A DNA stretch of 64,000 nucleotides from NCBI RefSeq assembly GCF_012273895.1, contig NC_052102.1, positions 8,232,358 to 8,296,357 on the forward strand. Reading direction: 5' to 3'. The notes beneath the pieces were generated by a model, which ran no database searches, had not been told where the DNA came from, and saw only the letters and a list, made by a program, of their open reading frames with translations. Within the stretch, counting starts at the first letter, position 1; each line of letters starts with the position of its first letter. Source of the DNA: Zerene cesonia (lineage: Eukaryota; Arthropoda; Insecta; Lepidoptera; Pieridae). The translations under genes were made by a program, and so were the position numbers. Shown piece after piece: positions 22,071-34,855 of this stretch.

Positions 22071-23684
22071 TCGTGAGCGCTCAGCGAGTTCTGAAGCAGG
22101 AAATGCATTCCAACCAGTATTGTCTCGTTTTCCGACTTTCTAATTGCCGTTTGACCTCTTTGAGGTTCCACTGAATACGTATGATGCAAACTTCTTAAAA
22201 CACTGATGGTGTTGAAGAGGTCGTTTTCTTACCTATAAGATATTTGCTCCACGTAAGATCAAGAAAAAAATTTAAAGTAAACTTGAATTTCATTATTCGA
22301 AACATACATTCATTGAGAAACCAATCACTAATCAGATGTAACTGGAAAAAATTACGAAAAACTGAAAATTTCCCGAAAAGAAAACGTTATTCAAAACGCA
22401 GGTCGATGACCAGATCAAAAAATGAAAGAAAAACAGTCAAGGGTCACGATGTTCGTAGTAAATACGTCTAGAAGGTGCGAAGTGGCGGTGCCCGTTGTAA
22501 TGTAATAATCCGTCGATCGACCGTTATCATTACCTCGATCGAACACCTCCCGCCGTTCTGCAGATTGCCTTTGCGCACTCTATTATTGTGGACATTACAC
22601 TTTATTATTATGTGTATATTATGTGATTATTTTAATCAAACATGCAATGAGCGATGCAGGAAAGCTTGATGAGTTGGACAAAATAAATGTGTCGATTTTA
22701 TATCAAACTAAATCCCCCTGAATTTGACTTTTGTTTATCCTATTTTTAGCATTTGACCTCCTGTGGTATAAAACATATGACAAACCGAACCCCCATTAAG
22801 AGTCTTATGTAGAATATTTTCTATGTTCATTGTTCCTGAATGGATAATAAACTTGCTATCGATAAATTTAATGTATCTAAAGCATTATCCATAAGCATCA
22901 TAATATCTAGCTCAGTATAATTGGTCGGCGCAGGCGCAAGAGAGCGCCCCGCGGCGTACGTCCATCAGGCGATGCGCGCGCTCAGCAATTAAACTCCATC
23001 GAAGATAATCCAATTATATAACTGCAACTAACGCACTTGTCTTTGATCGATCATTCGCTGATAGGAAACTGCTCATTTATTATGTTACAACACCTTTGCA
23101 CTTCAATATTAACCGAAATATGTTATACTTGCATATTGGCCAAGGAAATGTTATTTGTGAACGGACTAATAATTTTGTAGTCCTATTTTTACGTACTTAC
23201 AAAAACATCAATTAAATATATAAGAAAGGTAGCTTTTATATTAATAAGGTCATATCTATTATGCAAAAATCATTCTGAGCTCCGCTGAAATGAAAATTTC
23301 GAAATTTCGAGTACCTAGCTAGTCTCTTTTCTTTCATCGGAAATCAGATTCAAATATCATCAAACTGTTTTGTGCATAAAACGAAAATAAAGATATTCCT
23401 ACCTATCTATTAAAATTTAACTCAAGGCAATCGTTCACAATCAAATATAATTGTGATTTGCGACATTTTTAACGAGCGGAACACTATTGGAAGCCCGCAA
23501 TATTATTCAGGCTAGCTCTTGCAAAACTTGATTAATGATTATAATAATATTGTAAATCTATCCACTTATTTATTTCAAATTGCGCAACGTTATTGTATGA
23601 CAGAATTGAAAGAAAGGCGTTAATGAAGAGTACACAATTTTTAATGTAACCGTTAATTTACGCCACAATTTTTAATTAAAGACG
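22071..23684. other. Mostly AT-rich non-coding stretch with two small GC islands
   Basis: Islands at about 22475-22565 (with GATCGATC-type and TAATCC motifs) and 22922-22985 (CpG-rich) break the AT-rich background. I recognise no gene. Confidence 0.4.
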
Positions 23685-24239
23685 ATGACTAAGTGGCGGG
23701 ATCCATCACAGTCAGCACTTGAAGGCGATCTATTATTAATTATTATTTTGATCGATCACGCTTCGCCGTACACCCAAGTCGGATTCTTTGACTACATCAT
23801 TAATTGTGCAGCTATATTTTGGATACCCTCACAGCCATACCGTCTGAATTATTTTAAATTGATCATGGATGCTAAGAGTGGTCTCAAATTCGCAGGTACG
23901 CACAGATTATTTAACGATATTGTTGAAATTTGTACGAAAATTATAATATGTAAGTTTATCCCTCAACGAGTAATTCGTTCCCCGTCCGTAAAGTACAAAG
24001 CCATATCCACTTCGGAGAAATCGATAATCCGAAACTTTTTTAAAGATATCCCCGTGAAACAAACCTGCATCCATCCTTGTCTATGTTTAAATCAAAGAAG
24101 CCGCGGATTAGCTATTTTTTGCGTGTGCAAAAATTCGAACCGTTTTCGATTAGACGAGAGATTTGGCGCATCTCTATATTTTCAGAGTCCATTGAACAAT
24201 AGTGTTCCGGGTAGTGTGAAGTATTGCGTGAGAGGATAA
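23685..24239 (+). CDS. Unrecognised 184-codon open frame
   Basis: A true ATG opens a 184-codon frame, which is long for AT-rich DNA (roughly a few percent chance of one this long in the window by a crude estimate). I do not recognise the product. It has a hydrophobic stretch near residues 15-25, is basic in its middle, and has a Cys-rich segment near residues 143-163. There is no clear signal peptide and no transposase or reverse transcriptase motif. No neighbouring frame continues it, and I see no obvious splice structure. It may be a chance frame, a relic exon or a lineage-specific gene. I lean towards chance. Confidence 0.15.
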   Translation: MTKWRDPSQSALEGDLLLIIILIDHASPYTQVGFFDYIINCAAIFWIPSQPYRLNYFKLIMDAKSGLKFAGTHRLFNDIVEICTKIIICKFIPQRVIRSPSVKYKAISTSEKSIIRNFFKDIPVKQTCIHPCLCLNQRSRGLAIFCVCKNSNRFRLDERFGASLYFQSPLNNSVPGSVKYCVRG

Positions 24240-27200
24240 GCCCTGATCGAGTTCTTCCTGGGAAAATATGCTGATTGTATAGATAACAAGGTAATCTCTA
24301 GTGTTAAATATTTACATTTATTTGCCACGTGTAAGGACAAAGCGAGATTATTTGGAGCACGGACAGTGTCGAGGTTTATACGCACTTGAAATACAAATCG
24401 ATGGTAAGTAATGCTAAAACATTTTCAATATCGAAAAGTAACACCTAGATGAGGTCAGCACATTTCTCGGCGCGATCGCGGTGTGATACCGCCGACGTAT
24501 CGATGCTATCGTCGTGACGCTGCGATATCGATAATTCGAACACTCCGTGAACTGTCCAGTTCATGAAAGGGAATGCTGTTTTATGTCTAACATGTTATTT
24601 GCTTTTTATGGTACAATCGTTTACTGTTATCGTTGAAATTGAAAGTTCGTTTTTAAATCAGATCTTTCAGGAGAATTATAATGTTTCGATTATAGAAACG
24701 AATGAAACAGAAATTTATCTCGTTTAATCATGTGCTTAATTGTAATTTTTTTAAACAGTGGTGAACATATAACTTTACGGTATTTTGGAATATTTTTTTC
24801 AAGTTCAGATGTAAACTGATCAATTAAATTTATAGGAATTCAAAAACCTATGCGACATTAATTTTTAATGATAGGTATTTTATGCGGCAAAACCGAAAGT
24901 TACCAGTCCTGCTCTAAATCATAGTGACAGGTAAGTAAATAGAACAAAACAGTCTTCTTCTAGGAATCCAGAAAGTCCTTGCCCATAAATCACCGAACTC
25001 CTGACAAATGGATTCTAAGAGTTTTTATCCCGCCACTCATTTATTAATAGGGCAAGAGAATGTTTCGGAAAACCAATAAAATGCGCCCCGTCATATACCT
25101 GTCCACCGGCAGACAGCGTGGCATTGTTCCTTCGTACTTTTTTTTTATTTTTAATTCTGTACCGCCCCGAAACGATATGAAATGCTTTAGTAACTTTACT
25201 TCTCATCATCATTATATTATATACGTATTTTAATCATTTAGCTGTTTGAATAAGATTATTAACACCAATTCTCATGTTCTTTATGATCGTAATTCGATGG
25301 TGTCATGTCTAATAATGGTTATTAACCTCAGTGATTATCTATAAATTAGTTTTAACGATAGTGTGAATATAAGATAAAATTATAGATACAATTTACGGCT
25401 AAAATTGCTTACCTGTTAGTTACTTTCGAGTTTCATCAATGATTCACATGACACGTTCGTGATTTATGTCATTAAGTTAAAAGACGGCTCGCTTAAAAGG
25501 ATCGTCGTGCTCCGCTAATTTGAAAATTCCTCCTCGTATAAATAAGGCTGATTATTGTAAGAAATTATCGCTGACATGAGTCTGTGCACGACTGATGCAT
25601 CGTATAAGTTTCGCGACCAACCTATTTTTGTGAATGGACAATTTTTTTGTCCCGGTGTGTCGTGCACTCGCATACAAAGGGGTCCTTCAAGGTATTTTGC
25701 CCGTGTGAAAAAACATTCTCTCAGTCCTTATGGATTGGACCAAAAATAATTGTCATTTCCTGCGGTGAACGAATAATATTGTTATTCGAATTGCACTGAA
25801 CAAGAGTGGAGTTGTCGTGTAAAGGAATTCGTGATTTTTTCACCGACACTTTCGCGACGTTTGCGTTCCGCAATTTAAATAAGAGTGCTCGAGTTATGGA
25901 AACGTAATTTTGTGCCCGGTCATTAATTTGTGCTGTTTTCGTAGCGTTAGAACGTCTACAATAAATTGTAGCTTTTTAGAAAACATAAATGCCTAAATAT
26001 CTATGTCAATTTATGTATAAGCAATAATTTTAATGATGTCTCAACTACTATATATATTTACATCCATTAATCGAGCTAAAATATATGTGTTTTCTCTGAA
26101 CAAAACGTCAATTTAATATCGAAGCTGTAACCGACACTCACTAATAACTACCGATGTAACATGTCAAATGTACTAAGATTTCTGTAGCGAGAAATCGCTA
26201 GCAAATGACAAGTTATGGGTCAGGATTCATTTGCAAACATTCGACGAACGATCTTCAAGAGATATAAGACCTTAACGCTTTGATATTTGAGTCGTGGTGG
26301 ATTTTTGTTTCCTCAATATGTTTCTGGTAAGACGTAGAGGGTAAGTTTCCATAGGGTAAGTTAGGGAGGTCAGAGCTAATGGGTGGCTGTGACAGGTAAC
26401 GTGAGATGCTAGACAAAGTGCATCGCAAATGACATTCGTTGAGTTTACTTGATGGAGGTTAATGGTCGTTTCGCTACACGTGCAAAATACATACCTATAT
26501 GTAGGTATTTCAACATTTGACTTTCACACGGATTTATAACATGACGGTTTTAGTTTATACTTTTAATGATTAGTTAATATCTCTAATGTTCTAAAATATC
26601 AAAAATAGAAGTATCAAGCAAAACAAGGCCATTCATTAATTAATTATTTATTTGCGAATTTTTGCTTCCTTCTTATTCATATATATGCACAGATTAAGTA
26701 GTATGAATAATACATAAAACTTTATATCTTGTTGCTGATTCAGGCAAACGGTGAAGAATTGTTTTAACGACTGTATTCTAGAATAACATTTAAAACACAT
26801 GTTGGTTCTGTTAGTTCAGTAGGTTTAAAGATGTGTCAGATAAGTCCTGACTATTTCGAAAGGTTTCCATTATTCATGAACAGTAGAATCATAATATAGT
26901 CGTATTTTTGAGATTTTGAGAGTGGTGATACATAGAAACCTTCAAGCAATTTCTATAATCGTAAAAAAATATTAATAAATAATTATAACAAGTATCTACG
27001 ACGAAAGCATCTTATAAGTAGTATATTATTCTTCAAAGCAGACTTTTTTTCTTAATTCAATCATTCTATGCTTATAACATCGGCATAATCAGTTCCTTTT
27101 ATCTATTTTTTAAGAAACAACAAACCGTCTTCACACGAGGAGCCGCGAACTTGACACTCTAGTTTCAATAAATCTAAACAACAAAACGTATAAATCATTT

Positions 27201-27720
27201 CATTCAAAACAGTTTAAAAACTGAGTAAAAAGTGTGTCATACGAAGACAATGCGTATATCCTTAATTGTGGTTGGGAAGGACCGCGTGCTACAAAGCGGT
27301 AGGTGTCACGCCGTATCAAGAGAATTAAAGGCATATTATGTACGATGAAAGGATTACACAGGTGTCCTGGGTGAGATGTGGGTGATAAACAAAAAATATT
27401 AACAAATCTTCGTCACTGTAAAGCTACTGGTGTGAATATTGAAACAAGGGTTTTACTTTTTTGTCAATATCTCGTGAAGCGCTTTGACGTACCTATGTAC
27501 TTTAAAAAAATAAGATTTATATCAGATTTTTTGTATACTGACACTTTTGTATAAGTACTGTGAACATTATAGATGTCTTTTTATTTAAAAAAAAAAATGG
27601 CAAAAACAAATATTTTGATTACGTACGTACCTATATGATAGCAAAGCAATTACATTTAAAACGCAAACCTGTCGGGAGTTTTTTACGGGGCAGAATTAGA
27701 GAATGAGCGTTATTTTTGTG
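24240..27720. other. AT-rich non-coding stretch
   Basis: There is no recognisable gene. A CpG-bearing patch lies near 24460-24530. A TATA-like TATAAATAAGG lies near 25538. The two-part motif shared with 4223 lies at 26425-26459. Confidence 0.45.
26425..26459. promoter_or_regulatory. Second copy of the two-part motif
   Basis: GCAAATGACATTCGT (26425-26439) and GATGGAGGT (26451-26459) occur here 11 bp apart. At 4223-4246 the same blocks are directly adjacent. Order and strand are the same. Confidence 0.3.
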
Positions 27721-27748
27721 TAAGATCAAAGAGATCGCGGCACGTCAG

Positions 27749-27775
27749 TGACGTCACTTCCGCTAAGATGGCGGC
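27749..27775. promoter_or_regulatory. CRE, ETS and YY1/Pho motif block
   Basis: In 27 bp there is an exact CRE palindrome TGACGTCA (27749-27756), an ETS-type CACTTCCG (27755-27762) and the full YY1/Pleiohomeotic 11-mer AAGATGGCGGC (27765-27775). Such a stack is typical of an active promoter or a Polycomb recruitment site. I find no gene starting beside it. Confidence 0.45.
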
Positions 27776-27799
27776 GACAGTACGATTGTTTGATGTGCG

Positions 27800-30700
27800 C
27801 GTAATGAAGGATATTCCTCCCTATTTCCTGAATCGAGTAATATAATGCGTTTTTTTTCGTATATATTAATCTCGGACGTGATTCTTATTAGAATTGACGT
27901 GACGGTATTTCTAATAGGATTTAATAAAAGACCGGTTGTTTAATTTAAATTTGATCTCACAAATATTTGTTCACAATTATATTTGAAGTACCTATAATAT
28001 TTTTCATCTTCGTTTTATTTTCAAAAAATGGGATTATTTTATCAATTTGCAAACATACGATAAAAGGTCGCATTTATATTATTTTATTGGATAACAGGAA
28101 ACTTAAAAGCAATTAATACAAAATTATATCTACTATTACATCAATATACTGTTTCTACAACAAACGCGCCGACATATGTTCATATTAACTACAATGTCAT
28201 CAGCCCAAACGGATTTAAAAATTCAATTTCATATCGTTCATAGTGAGTTGTTATAGAGTATAATCGCGTTAACCAGTCCAGTAGTGGAGAGATTACTTGC
28301 TTTTTAATAAAGTTGTGTCGATGGGGGGTGACAGGGGACATTTTTACACAAAGAGGATTATTTTGGCCGCGTTTATCTGCACCTTACAGCTCCGCTTAGC
28401 CTTCTAAATACCCTCTGAATGCGCGAGTTTTACGGGTACCTAGCTGTCTCGATACCTAGTGTCTTGCTGCTCGCCCCTTCAATGTAAGCCGATTTACCTA
28501 ATAGGTATTGGGTATTACGTTTTTAATAGCAAAATTGCATATGTAACTGCTGTTATTTACTCATGTGTTTGTTAAATAATGTAAGATTTACGGTAATAAA
28601 TAAGTATATCGTATTCTTCATTTATCTTATAATATGTTAAACCTCAACTTTAATAACGTGGATAGGCAAGCGTTACTTTGACACAAGGTTGCAATGCATT
28701 TATTCTAAATTTAAATTAGATGTAATTAAAAATAAATCATAAAGAATATATATTTTTAAATCCACCGACTCTAACCAAGGAGTCTCTGAAAGAGAGTTAT
28801 CTGGAATAAATAATTCTAAAACTTGGATTGAACATTGACTAAATCGTGATGTACAACGTCTTGGACGCTAAGTAGATTAGCCTCAATACGTCTACGAAAC
28901 AAGGCGCAGCAATTGTTGAATTGAATAACAAGACGACACCAACAATGCGCGGGCGCAGTCGGCGAGTCCAATTACCTCGTTGAGCTGAGAACTGTCATGT
29001 TCCGGGGTGCGAATATTGACCGTAATGTATGATATCAATCCTTGAATTATGATTGTCCCAATGCCATTGGATTTTATACATTCGGTAACTTTCACTTAAT
29101 ATTATGGGGCTAGATGACTGACGTGGCATAGCACCTTAGATTTTAGAAGAAAACTTATACTCTCATCACTGCCTCCATTAAAAAGATTTAAAAGAGATTT
29201 TTGACTTGATGAAAAGTTAATGCTTCAAAGCGATTAAATTGTGCTTATATTCTTAACAATCCATACAAAACATATTTCATTTCATTTCATTTCATATTTA
29301 TAAATTCAAGTGTGCACACACCTTAAAATTAGAGACCTACATCATAAATCATCACATTAAGTCAAAAAGCTCATATTTTCCAACTAATGACGCAAGGAAA
29401 TCGACATAAAATAAAAATATAAACAAAAATTAAAGCGACGGTGGTCCCATATGAATATCAATTTGTTTGCCTCCGCGACAACGTCATTAAATTAGCGTCC
29501 AAATTGAATCACAACTGCGACAACCTTGCCGGTGCGACGTCCCGCAAAACTTTACCTCTTATTAATTTACAAATCATCTCTCACGTGATAATAATTCTTC
29601 CCGCTCTTGTACCAAGACTTAACTTCCTTCGTAGAAAGCGTAAGTTTGTTCATTATTTTTACATGTCATTGTGCAAGTGGCATGCGTGAAAGTTGTTAGA
29701 AAGTAAACTTTAAACATCCCGGATTAAGATTTATATTCGCTGTTATCCGTCCTGAGGGTGTATCTGGTGAAATTATGATGCAGTCTTTATTCGTGAGCCG
29801 TCGGGAGCGGTTGCAGTAATCACCGCGTATCTCCATCCAGGGGTGGGCTGTGAATAGAGCCCTAATGAACTGGATTTAGGAGTTTTTGTGCCGGCGACTC
29901 GTCAGCTCAGAGGTGCAGCCGAGCAATTATGACGGACTAAACAAACGATTTGAGTTTATACACGCTCTACCTTTCAATTACTGGGACGTAACTAATGTAA
30001 TGTGTCCTATCTTATGCGGTGATTGCGTCTGTGTTACAGTTAGGTGTGTTTCAATTCCTAAGCCGACGCTCGAGGCGGTCAGTAATCGATCTAGAGTGGT
30101 CTGCCCAGATTGATGAACCATTCTCTAAGTACCTATAGCTCACTATTATGTTGGAAATCGTGTCGTACCGACCTCGTCGGGACATCCAATCGTTCTTAAT
30201 CTTCTTATAGACGAGCGAAAGGAATTATTTGTACTGTAAGCATCTAATATGCTTAGATAATAGAAGGTTTCCCAATGGTTCACGGCATACTGTTGTAAGG
30301 TATAACTAAATCAAAATGCTATCAATACATCGCTATTCGATAATATGTCTATTTTAGGATATTATTTTTCTACCTAAGATTAGATTCGATAGCGTAAGTA
30401 GTGTATCTACTAACAGGTCTTACGTATAATAAGTATCTTTCTATTGAACATACATATAAATGTACAATATATAATACAGCACTTTGATGTGTTGTGTTGT
30501 ACATTCTTTAATAGTGGAAATAGCACTACGTATAACATGGAGTCAGTCATCAGTTTTCATCATAAGACAAACTTAGATTGATCAAATAACTGCTATTGCA
30601 GAGAATTCATATCGGTAATTTTGAATTGATTTTGACACAAATTGTACGATTTACAAGCAACGCATGCAAATATTGGCAGAAATATATTTAACAAAACATA

Positions 30701-30860
30701 CACGACTGTCTAAAACACGCATAGTTACCTATATATTACCCAGTGAGTGTAACGTCATAAGACATTGTTCAATGCAAATGATTGTCATCCCTATCCTCAG
30801 GCGATTAGGGTGCTTCTTCCATTCCGAATGTCAGTTCCGACTGTAAAAGATGAGTCTGTT
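27800..30860. other. AT-rich non-coding stretch
   Basis: I see no gene. A short (ATTTC)n microsatellite lies at 29274-29296. Two POU octamers 110 bp apart lie near 30664 and 30774. Open frames of 60-82 codons are unrecognised. Confidence 0.45.
29274..29296 (+). repeat. (ATTTC)n microsatellite
   Basis: This is a run of about four to five ATTTC units. It is too short to tie to a particular transposon tail. Confidence 0.8.
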
Positions 30861-30864
30861 CTTA

Positions 30865-30990
30865 TTTATTTACAGCGGTGCGGCGAGCGAAGTGGAGCGA
30901 AGATGATATGAATGATAAATGACCCTCCGAAGACTCCCTCCCCGCTACCCGGCCCTCGTTCACACGTGAACACACGCGGTATTCTCCTTA
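30865..30990. promoter_or_regulatory. GC-rich island preceded by a splice-acceptor-like tract
   Basis: A TTCTTATTTATTTACAG tract ends just before a GC-rich block with CpGs. It resembles a 3' splice site and short exon, but no open frame or partner donor is evident. It may be an enhancer or an exon of a non-coding RNA. Confidence 0.22.
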
Positions 30991-31264
30991 TTCTGGATGT
31001 CTTCTTACATAAGTCTGCATTTAAACGAGATGTGATAACGGCTTGAATGCCGAAGAACTCGTGACGAATATTACATTAGAACATAATGAGGAAGGTTGAA
31101 GGGAAATATGATTAGGAAATATGGGTACATTTACATATTTTAGACTCACTTTGTTTTTTTTAGGTTCTTAAAAATAAAGTTATCTTCCATAGAAACGATT
31201 CAATACATATGAATTAGTTATGTGTACATACAAGAATCAGCAGAAAGAATTAATATAAAATTCC

Positions 31265-31450
31265 TCCGATCAATCTCGGCGTCTAGCCAAAGTCATCGGA
31301 GCTAAACGGATTTTTCAAGCCAATAGCCGCGCATCAGCATGCGTGACGCGCGGCGCGATTGGACGACTCTTTTTGTTCCATTTTCGAATCCTTTGTTTTT
31401 ATTGGTTGACACTTAGCTAAGACAAAGGGGCGATGAGTTGTGTGCGTGTG
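31265..31450. promoter_or_regulatory. Promoter-like block with three CCAAT boxes and Sox motifs
   Basis: CCAAT motifs occur at 31320-31324 (plus) and 31358-31362 and 31401-31405 (minus). A Sox site CTTTGTT lies at 31391-31397, and a Sox/TCF-like ACAAAGG lies at 31422-31428. The central part is GC-rich with a CGCGCGGCGCG core. No coding sequence follows on either side. Confidence 0.33.
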
Positions 31451-32740
31451 ATTTAATAGTGTAGTAGTTGTGTGCGTTAAGGAGTAAAGCTTCCTGTCTG
31501 CATGTAAGGTAGGTAAGGCGTGGGCTGGCTCGGGTCGTGTTATGTGGGTAGTAGGTACGTGTTCGGTGTCTTGATTTTGATGTAGGTACGGCCCTTTCAG
31601 ATTACCTATGTAACATATTATAGTGATCGAAATATTTTAGATAGAGGATTTCAACTATTTAGGAATAGCTGTATCTTAACCGCGAAACTGTTTATTTATT
31701 ATATTCATGAACAATTTGTAAGATTTTATATTTTTCATTCTATTTTGACATTTCTTTCAACAAAAAATTCAAGAAACTGCAGAAAATTTCTAGGTGATAA
31801 GAATTTATTAAGCGATCTAGCAGATTGACTGAAAATAATTCAAGCTCACCTCCAGACGGGGTGTAATGATTAATGAATGGGATTATTCAATTAAAGACTC
31901 TGCAGGTTGCCAGGAAGGGTGTAAAGGGGTGTGGGTGGCATCACGCGGCTACTTGAGATGCCCTATAGGGCTATGTGTATTTTATGGGAATATTCTACGG
32001 ACGGACGGACGGTTTTAATTTTTTTATATTTGTTATGTTAAATGAGTGTAGAACTTCCATGTAAGTTTGTAATAAATAAATGTGATTGGACGCTCAAACT
32101 TGATATATAATATCGAAATTTATTTACGAAGAAAATGTTTAAAAAATAAGAAATATTATAACAAAGTGTCTTTACTTTATGTTAAGATGTAAGAAGGATG
32201 GTTAATCCCTCCTTCTTAACATAAGTTAAAAAAAAAACGAGACTTGCTATCTCGTCAATTTTTTAATTGCCTTCACGAAAAGTGCTAGAAAAAGTTATAA
32301 TTAACACGATACACTATGACTAAAACTAGAACATAAAACTATGTACACGACTAAAATAACAGTAGACTCGTTTCAAAAATAGATACTGGGTATATGCTAA
32401 AGATTTTTTTTTTTCCCAGTGACCAAATCTCCCGCCCCATTGATTGTTACTTCGTTATTAATACGAACCCAGGTATATAGGCACTAGAAGCGCATGGTAG
32501 GCATGAATGTGCAACGATGGCCCTCGAGAGGTTCAAGTGGCGGCGATGCTGAGCACCATCCAGCGAAGAGACGTGTCAATGTCGCAGCTACGGATACTAT
32601 GAAGGTTATCTAGTATACATATAGCCGTGTCAAGCTAATTTATACTTAATTGGCTTGTCAAATGCGAAATATTTAATGTTAACCAATTCGCGTTTCGCTT
32701 TATAATATTTGCAATTCGTAATTCTATATCAGCTTTATGC
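31451..32740. other. AT-rich non-coding stretch
   Basis: I see no gene. A (GGAC)3 run lies near 31999-32012. A hairpin with 10+5 bp arms lies at 32177-32224, followed by a poly(A) run. Confidence 0.45.
32177..32224. repeat. Imperfect inverted repeat with 7-nt bulge
   Basis: TTATGTTAAG (32177-32186) plus AAGGA (32194-32198) pair exactly with 32210-32224. The left arm carries seven extra bases, ATGTAAG. The loop is about 11 nt. Confidence 0.8.
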
Positions 32741-32749
32741 ATCCCTTTT

Positions 32750-33080
32750 GTGGAGTTTTTTTATGTCACACTCGGCAATGGAGGTGATGGGAGGCCTGAT
32801 GGTAAGCGCTACCGCTCTCTAAGGTCCATTGCAGACCTTACGCCTCTATAAATGGATTGCTGACTTTAAATAGGAAAGGGATTAAGAAAGGATTGTCGAG
32901 AGGAATAAAGGAAAGGACTGGGAAGGGTAAGGTAAAGGATTTGGGCCTCCGGCTCCCCCACTCACCGAACAAAACACAGCAGAATGCTATTTCACGCCGG
33001 TCTTCTGTGGGGGTGTGGTACTTTCCCGATGCGAGCTAGCCCAGTTCATGCCGAAGCGTGCTCGACTAGCACATACCTAA
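32750..33080 (+). mobile_element. Lepidopteran dispersed repeat (SINE- or LINE-tail-like)
   Basis: Characteristic blocks in order are GAGGTGATGGGAGGCCTGAT, GGTAAGCGCTACCGC, a purine-rich AGGAAAGG tract, GGGCCTCCGGCTCCC, TTTCACGCCGG and ATGCCGAAGCGTGC. I recall this combination as a common lepidopteran repeat but cannot fix its class. The 60-codon frame inside (32857-33039) is repeat-derived, not a gene. Confidence 0.68.
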
Positions 33081-34267
33081 TTGTTGGCACCTACATATGC
33101 ATATTTTCGTTTAAAGTCGTTTCGTAAATAATTAATTAACCTGTATTCTTTCATGGATAAAGCCCTTAATATTTTTCGTTTTACAAATTATTGAATTGTT
33201 ATGTTCTTACAATTATATTTAAGATAATACCGACTCTGATAGAGCGAATTGACTAAGTCCATAGGTATGTCCATATATAAAACCAACTATTTATTAAAAT
33301 CGACTCAGAGTTTTGTAGTTTCTTATCAAATTATATGTTAAATGAAAACGCAAACTCAGTACAAGTTATTATACATCTAATGTTTTCTGATTTTCATTAC
33401 TAACCTCATTTTGAGGTATAATGAATGTCCTTAGGGCTTAACTGCGGGGCTAAAGCTATAAAAGGGGTTAGATTGCGATGATAATTAATGATTTTTGTAC
33501 AAAGTGTTCACCGTACCGTAAATGTAGCAGGCTAACCACAAGTTTGTATGTATATTTTTTTAAGGTCTAGCGAGATTAATAAAAATCTAATTAAACACTA
33601 CACAGGTTAATGTAAAATAATATAAAAAGGTACGTTATAGGGCCTTATATGTTAAGATTTAAGAACATTCTAGTATAAACAAATAATAAATCTTTAACAT
33701 GCATGTTACCTATTTGACGTCAAACACCATTCATATTCTAATATATTGAAATCAACATTATTAAAAACAAAACGTAATTATCATAACAATACCCAAATCA
33801 AATTATGTGAAATACAAAATATCGCTATGAAAATCATTCCCTTCCGGTGGGTTTGCTGAAAATCGTTAAAAATGTTTTTTCCCAAACAAAACGTCCATTA
33901 AACGAGAACTCTCAACCCCATCCCTTCCGCGGGATTATAATAAATGGCGTAATAATGGCACAATATAATATTAACACAAAGTTAAACGCGTTTTTATTTT
34001 CCCGCCAAACTTCAGTGACGCTTCGGCGATCACAGCGCGCGACGCCATTTCGCCTCTTTACGACGCGTTCTCAAAAAATTGCTTCAGGAATAAAATAAAT
34101 TGCAAATATTTATCAAAGTGTGGCTTTGCCTCGGGGTGTGATGTCACGGGAATAGGCATTTCTGTTGATATGAGTTTTAGTTTTGGATACGGGTTAAGTT
34201 AAATCGACATCATTTTAAAGGTATACGGTGACACATATGATATATTACTGAGTGTAGATTCTAATAT

Positions 34268-34400
34268 CTATATCTATACTAATTTCATAAATATTTGTAT
34301 GTTAGTAGGTATGTTTGTAATGTTTTCACACAAAAAACGATGGAACGATTTTATAATTTCATCCACCATTCGAAAGCTAAAACTATTATGTACCACGGGA
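34268..34400 (+). mobile_element. Decayed Helitron-like 5' fragment
   Basis: It begins ATCTATACTAATTTCATAAA, resembling the ATCTATACTAATATTATAAA terminus of the family at 12386-12584. The rest has diverged heavily. Confidence 0.35.
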
Positions 34401-34855
34401 TAACAGTTAGTACGATGTAATGATTGAGATAAATCTTTTGGTTTGCTAATGTATTTTCATACAGTCTTAAGTGGTTTACATAAATTCTTATATGTATCTT
34501 ATGCAACATTAAAAGGATTGTAACCTTATACGATTTGAAAAATTTACTGTCCGTGTAAGTTCTCAGTATATCTACTGATGGACACAGATAAATGAAAATA
34601 ACACTTAAAATATTAATTTAATACTAAAATAACAAATATAAACTAAGTACTATTTATCTTCTTTATTCGTTTCTATACTTAATTCGTGATAATAGCAGAG
34701 TTATTAAGGATGTTTGTTTATTTATTTATAAATTTGTATTATATTGTTTACTGTTTTATTGTTTATTAATACTTAACGAATATTTAATAAACAGTTTCTG
34801 ATCAAAACGCGCTCACTTGGGAACAAAAAAGAAAATTAATTTATAACATTGATTA

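Noticed and set aside
22908..22920. tRNA A-box-like TAGCTCAGTATAA
   Set aside because: No matching B box or cloverleaf follows within tRNA distance.
32857..33039. 60-codon basic frame
   Set aside because: It lies wholly inside a lepidopteran dispersed repeat.
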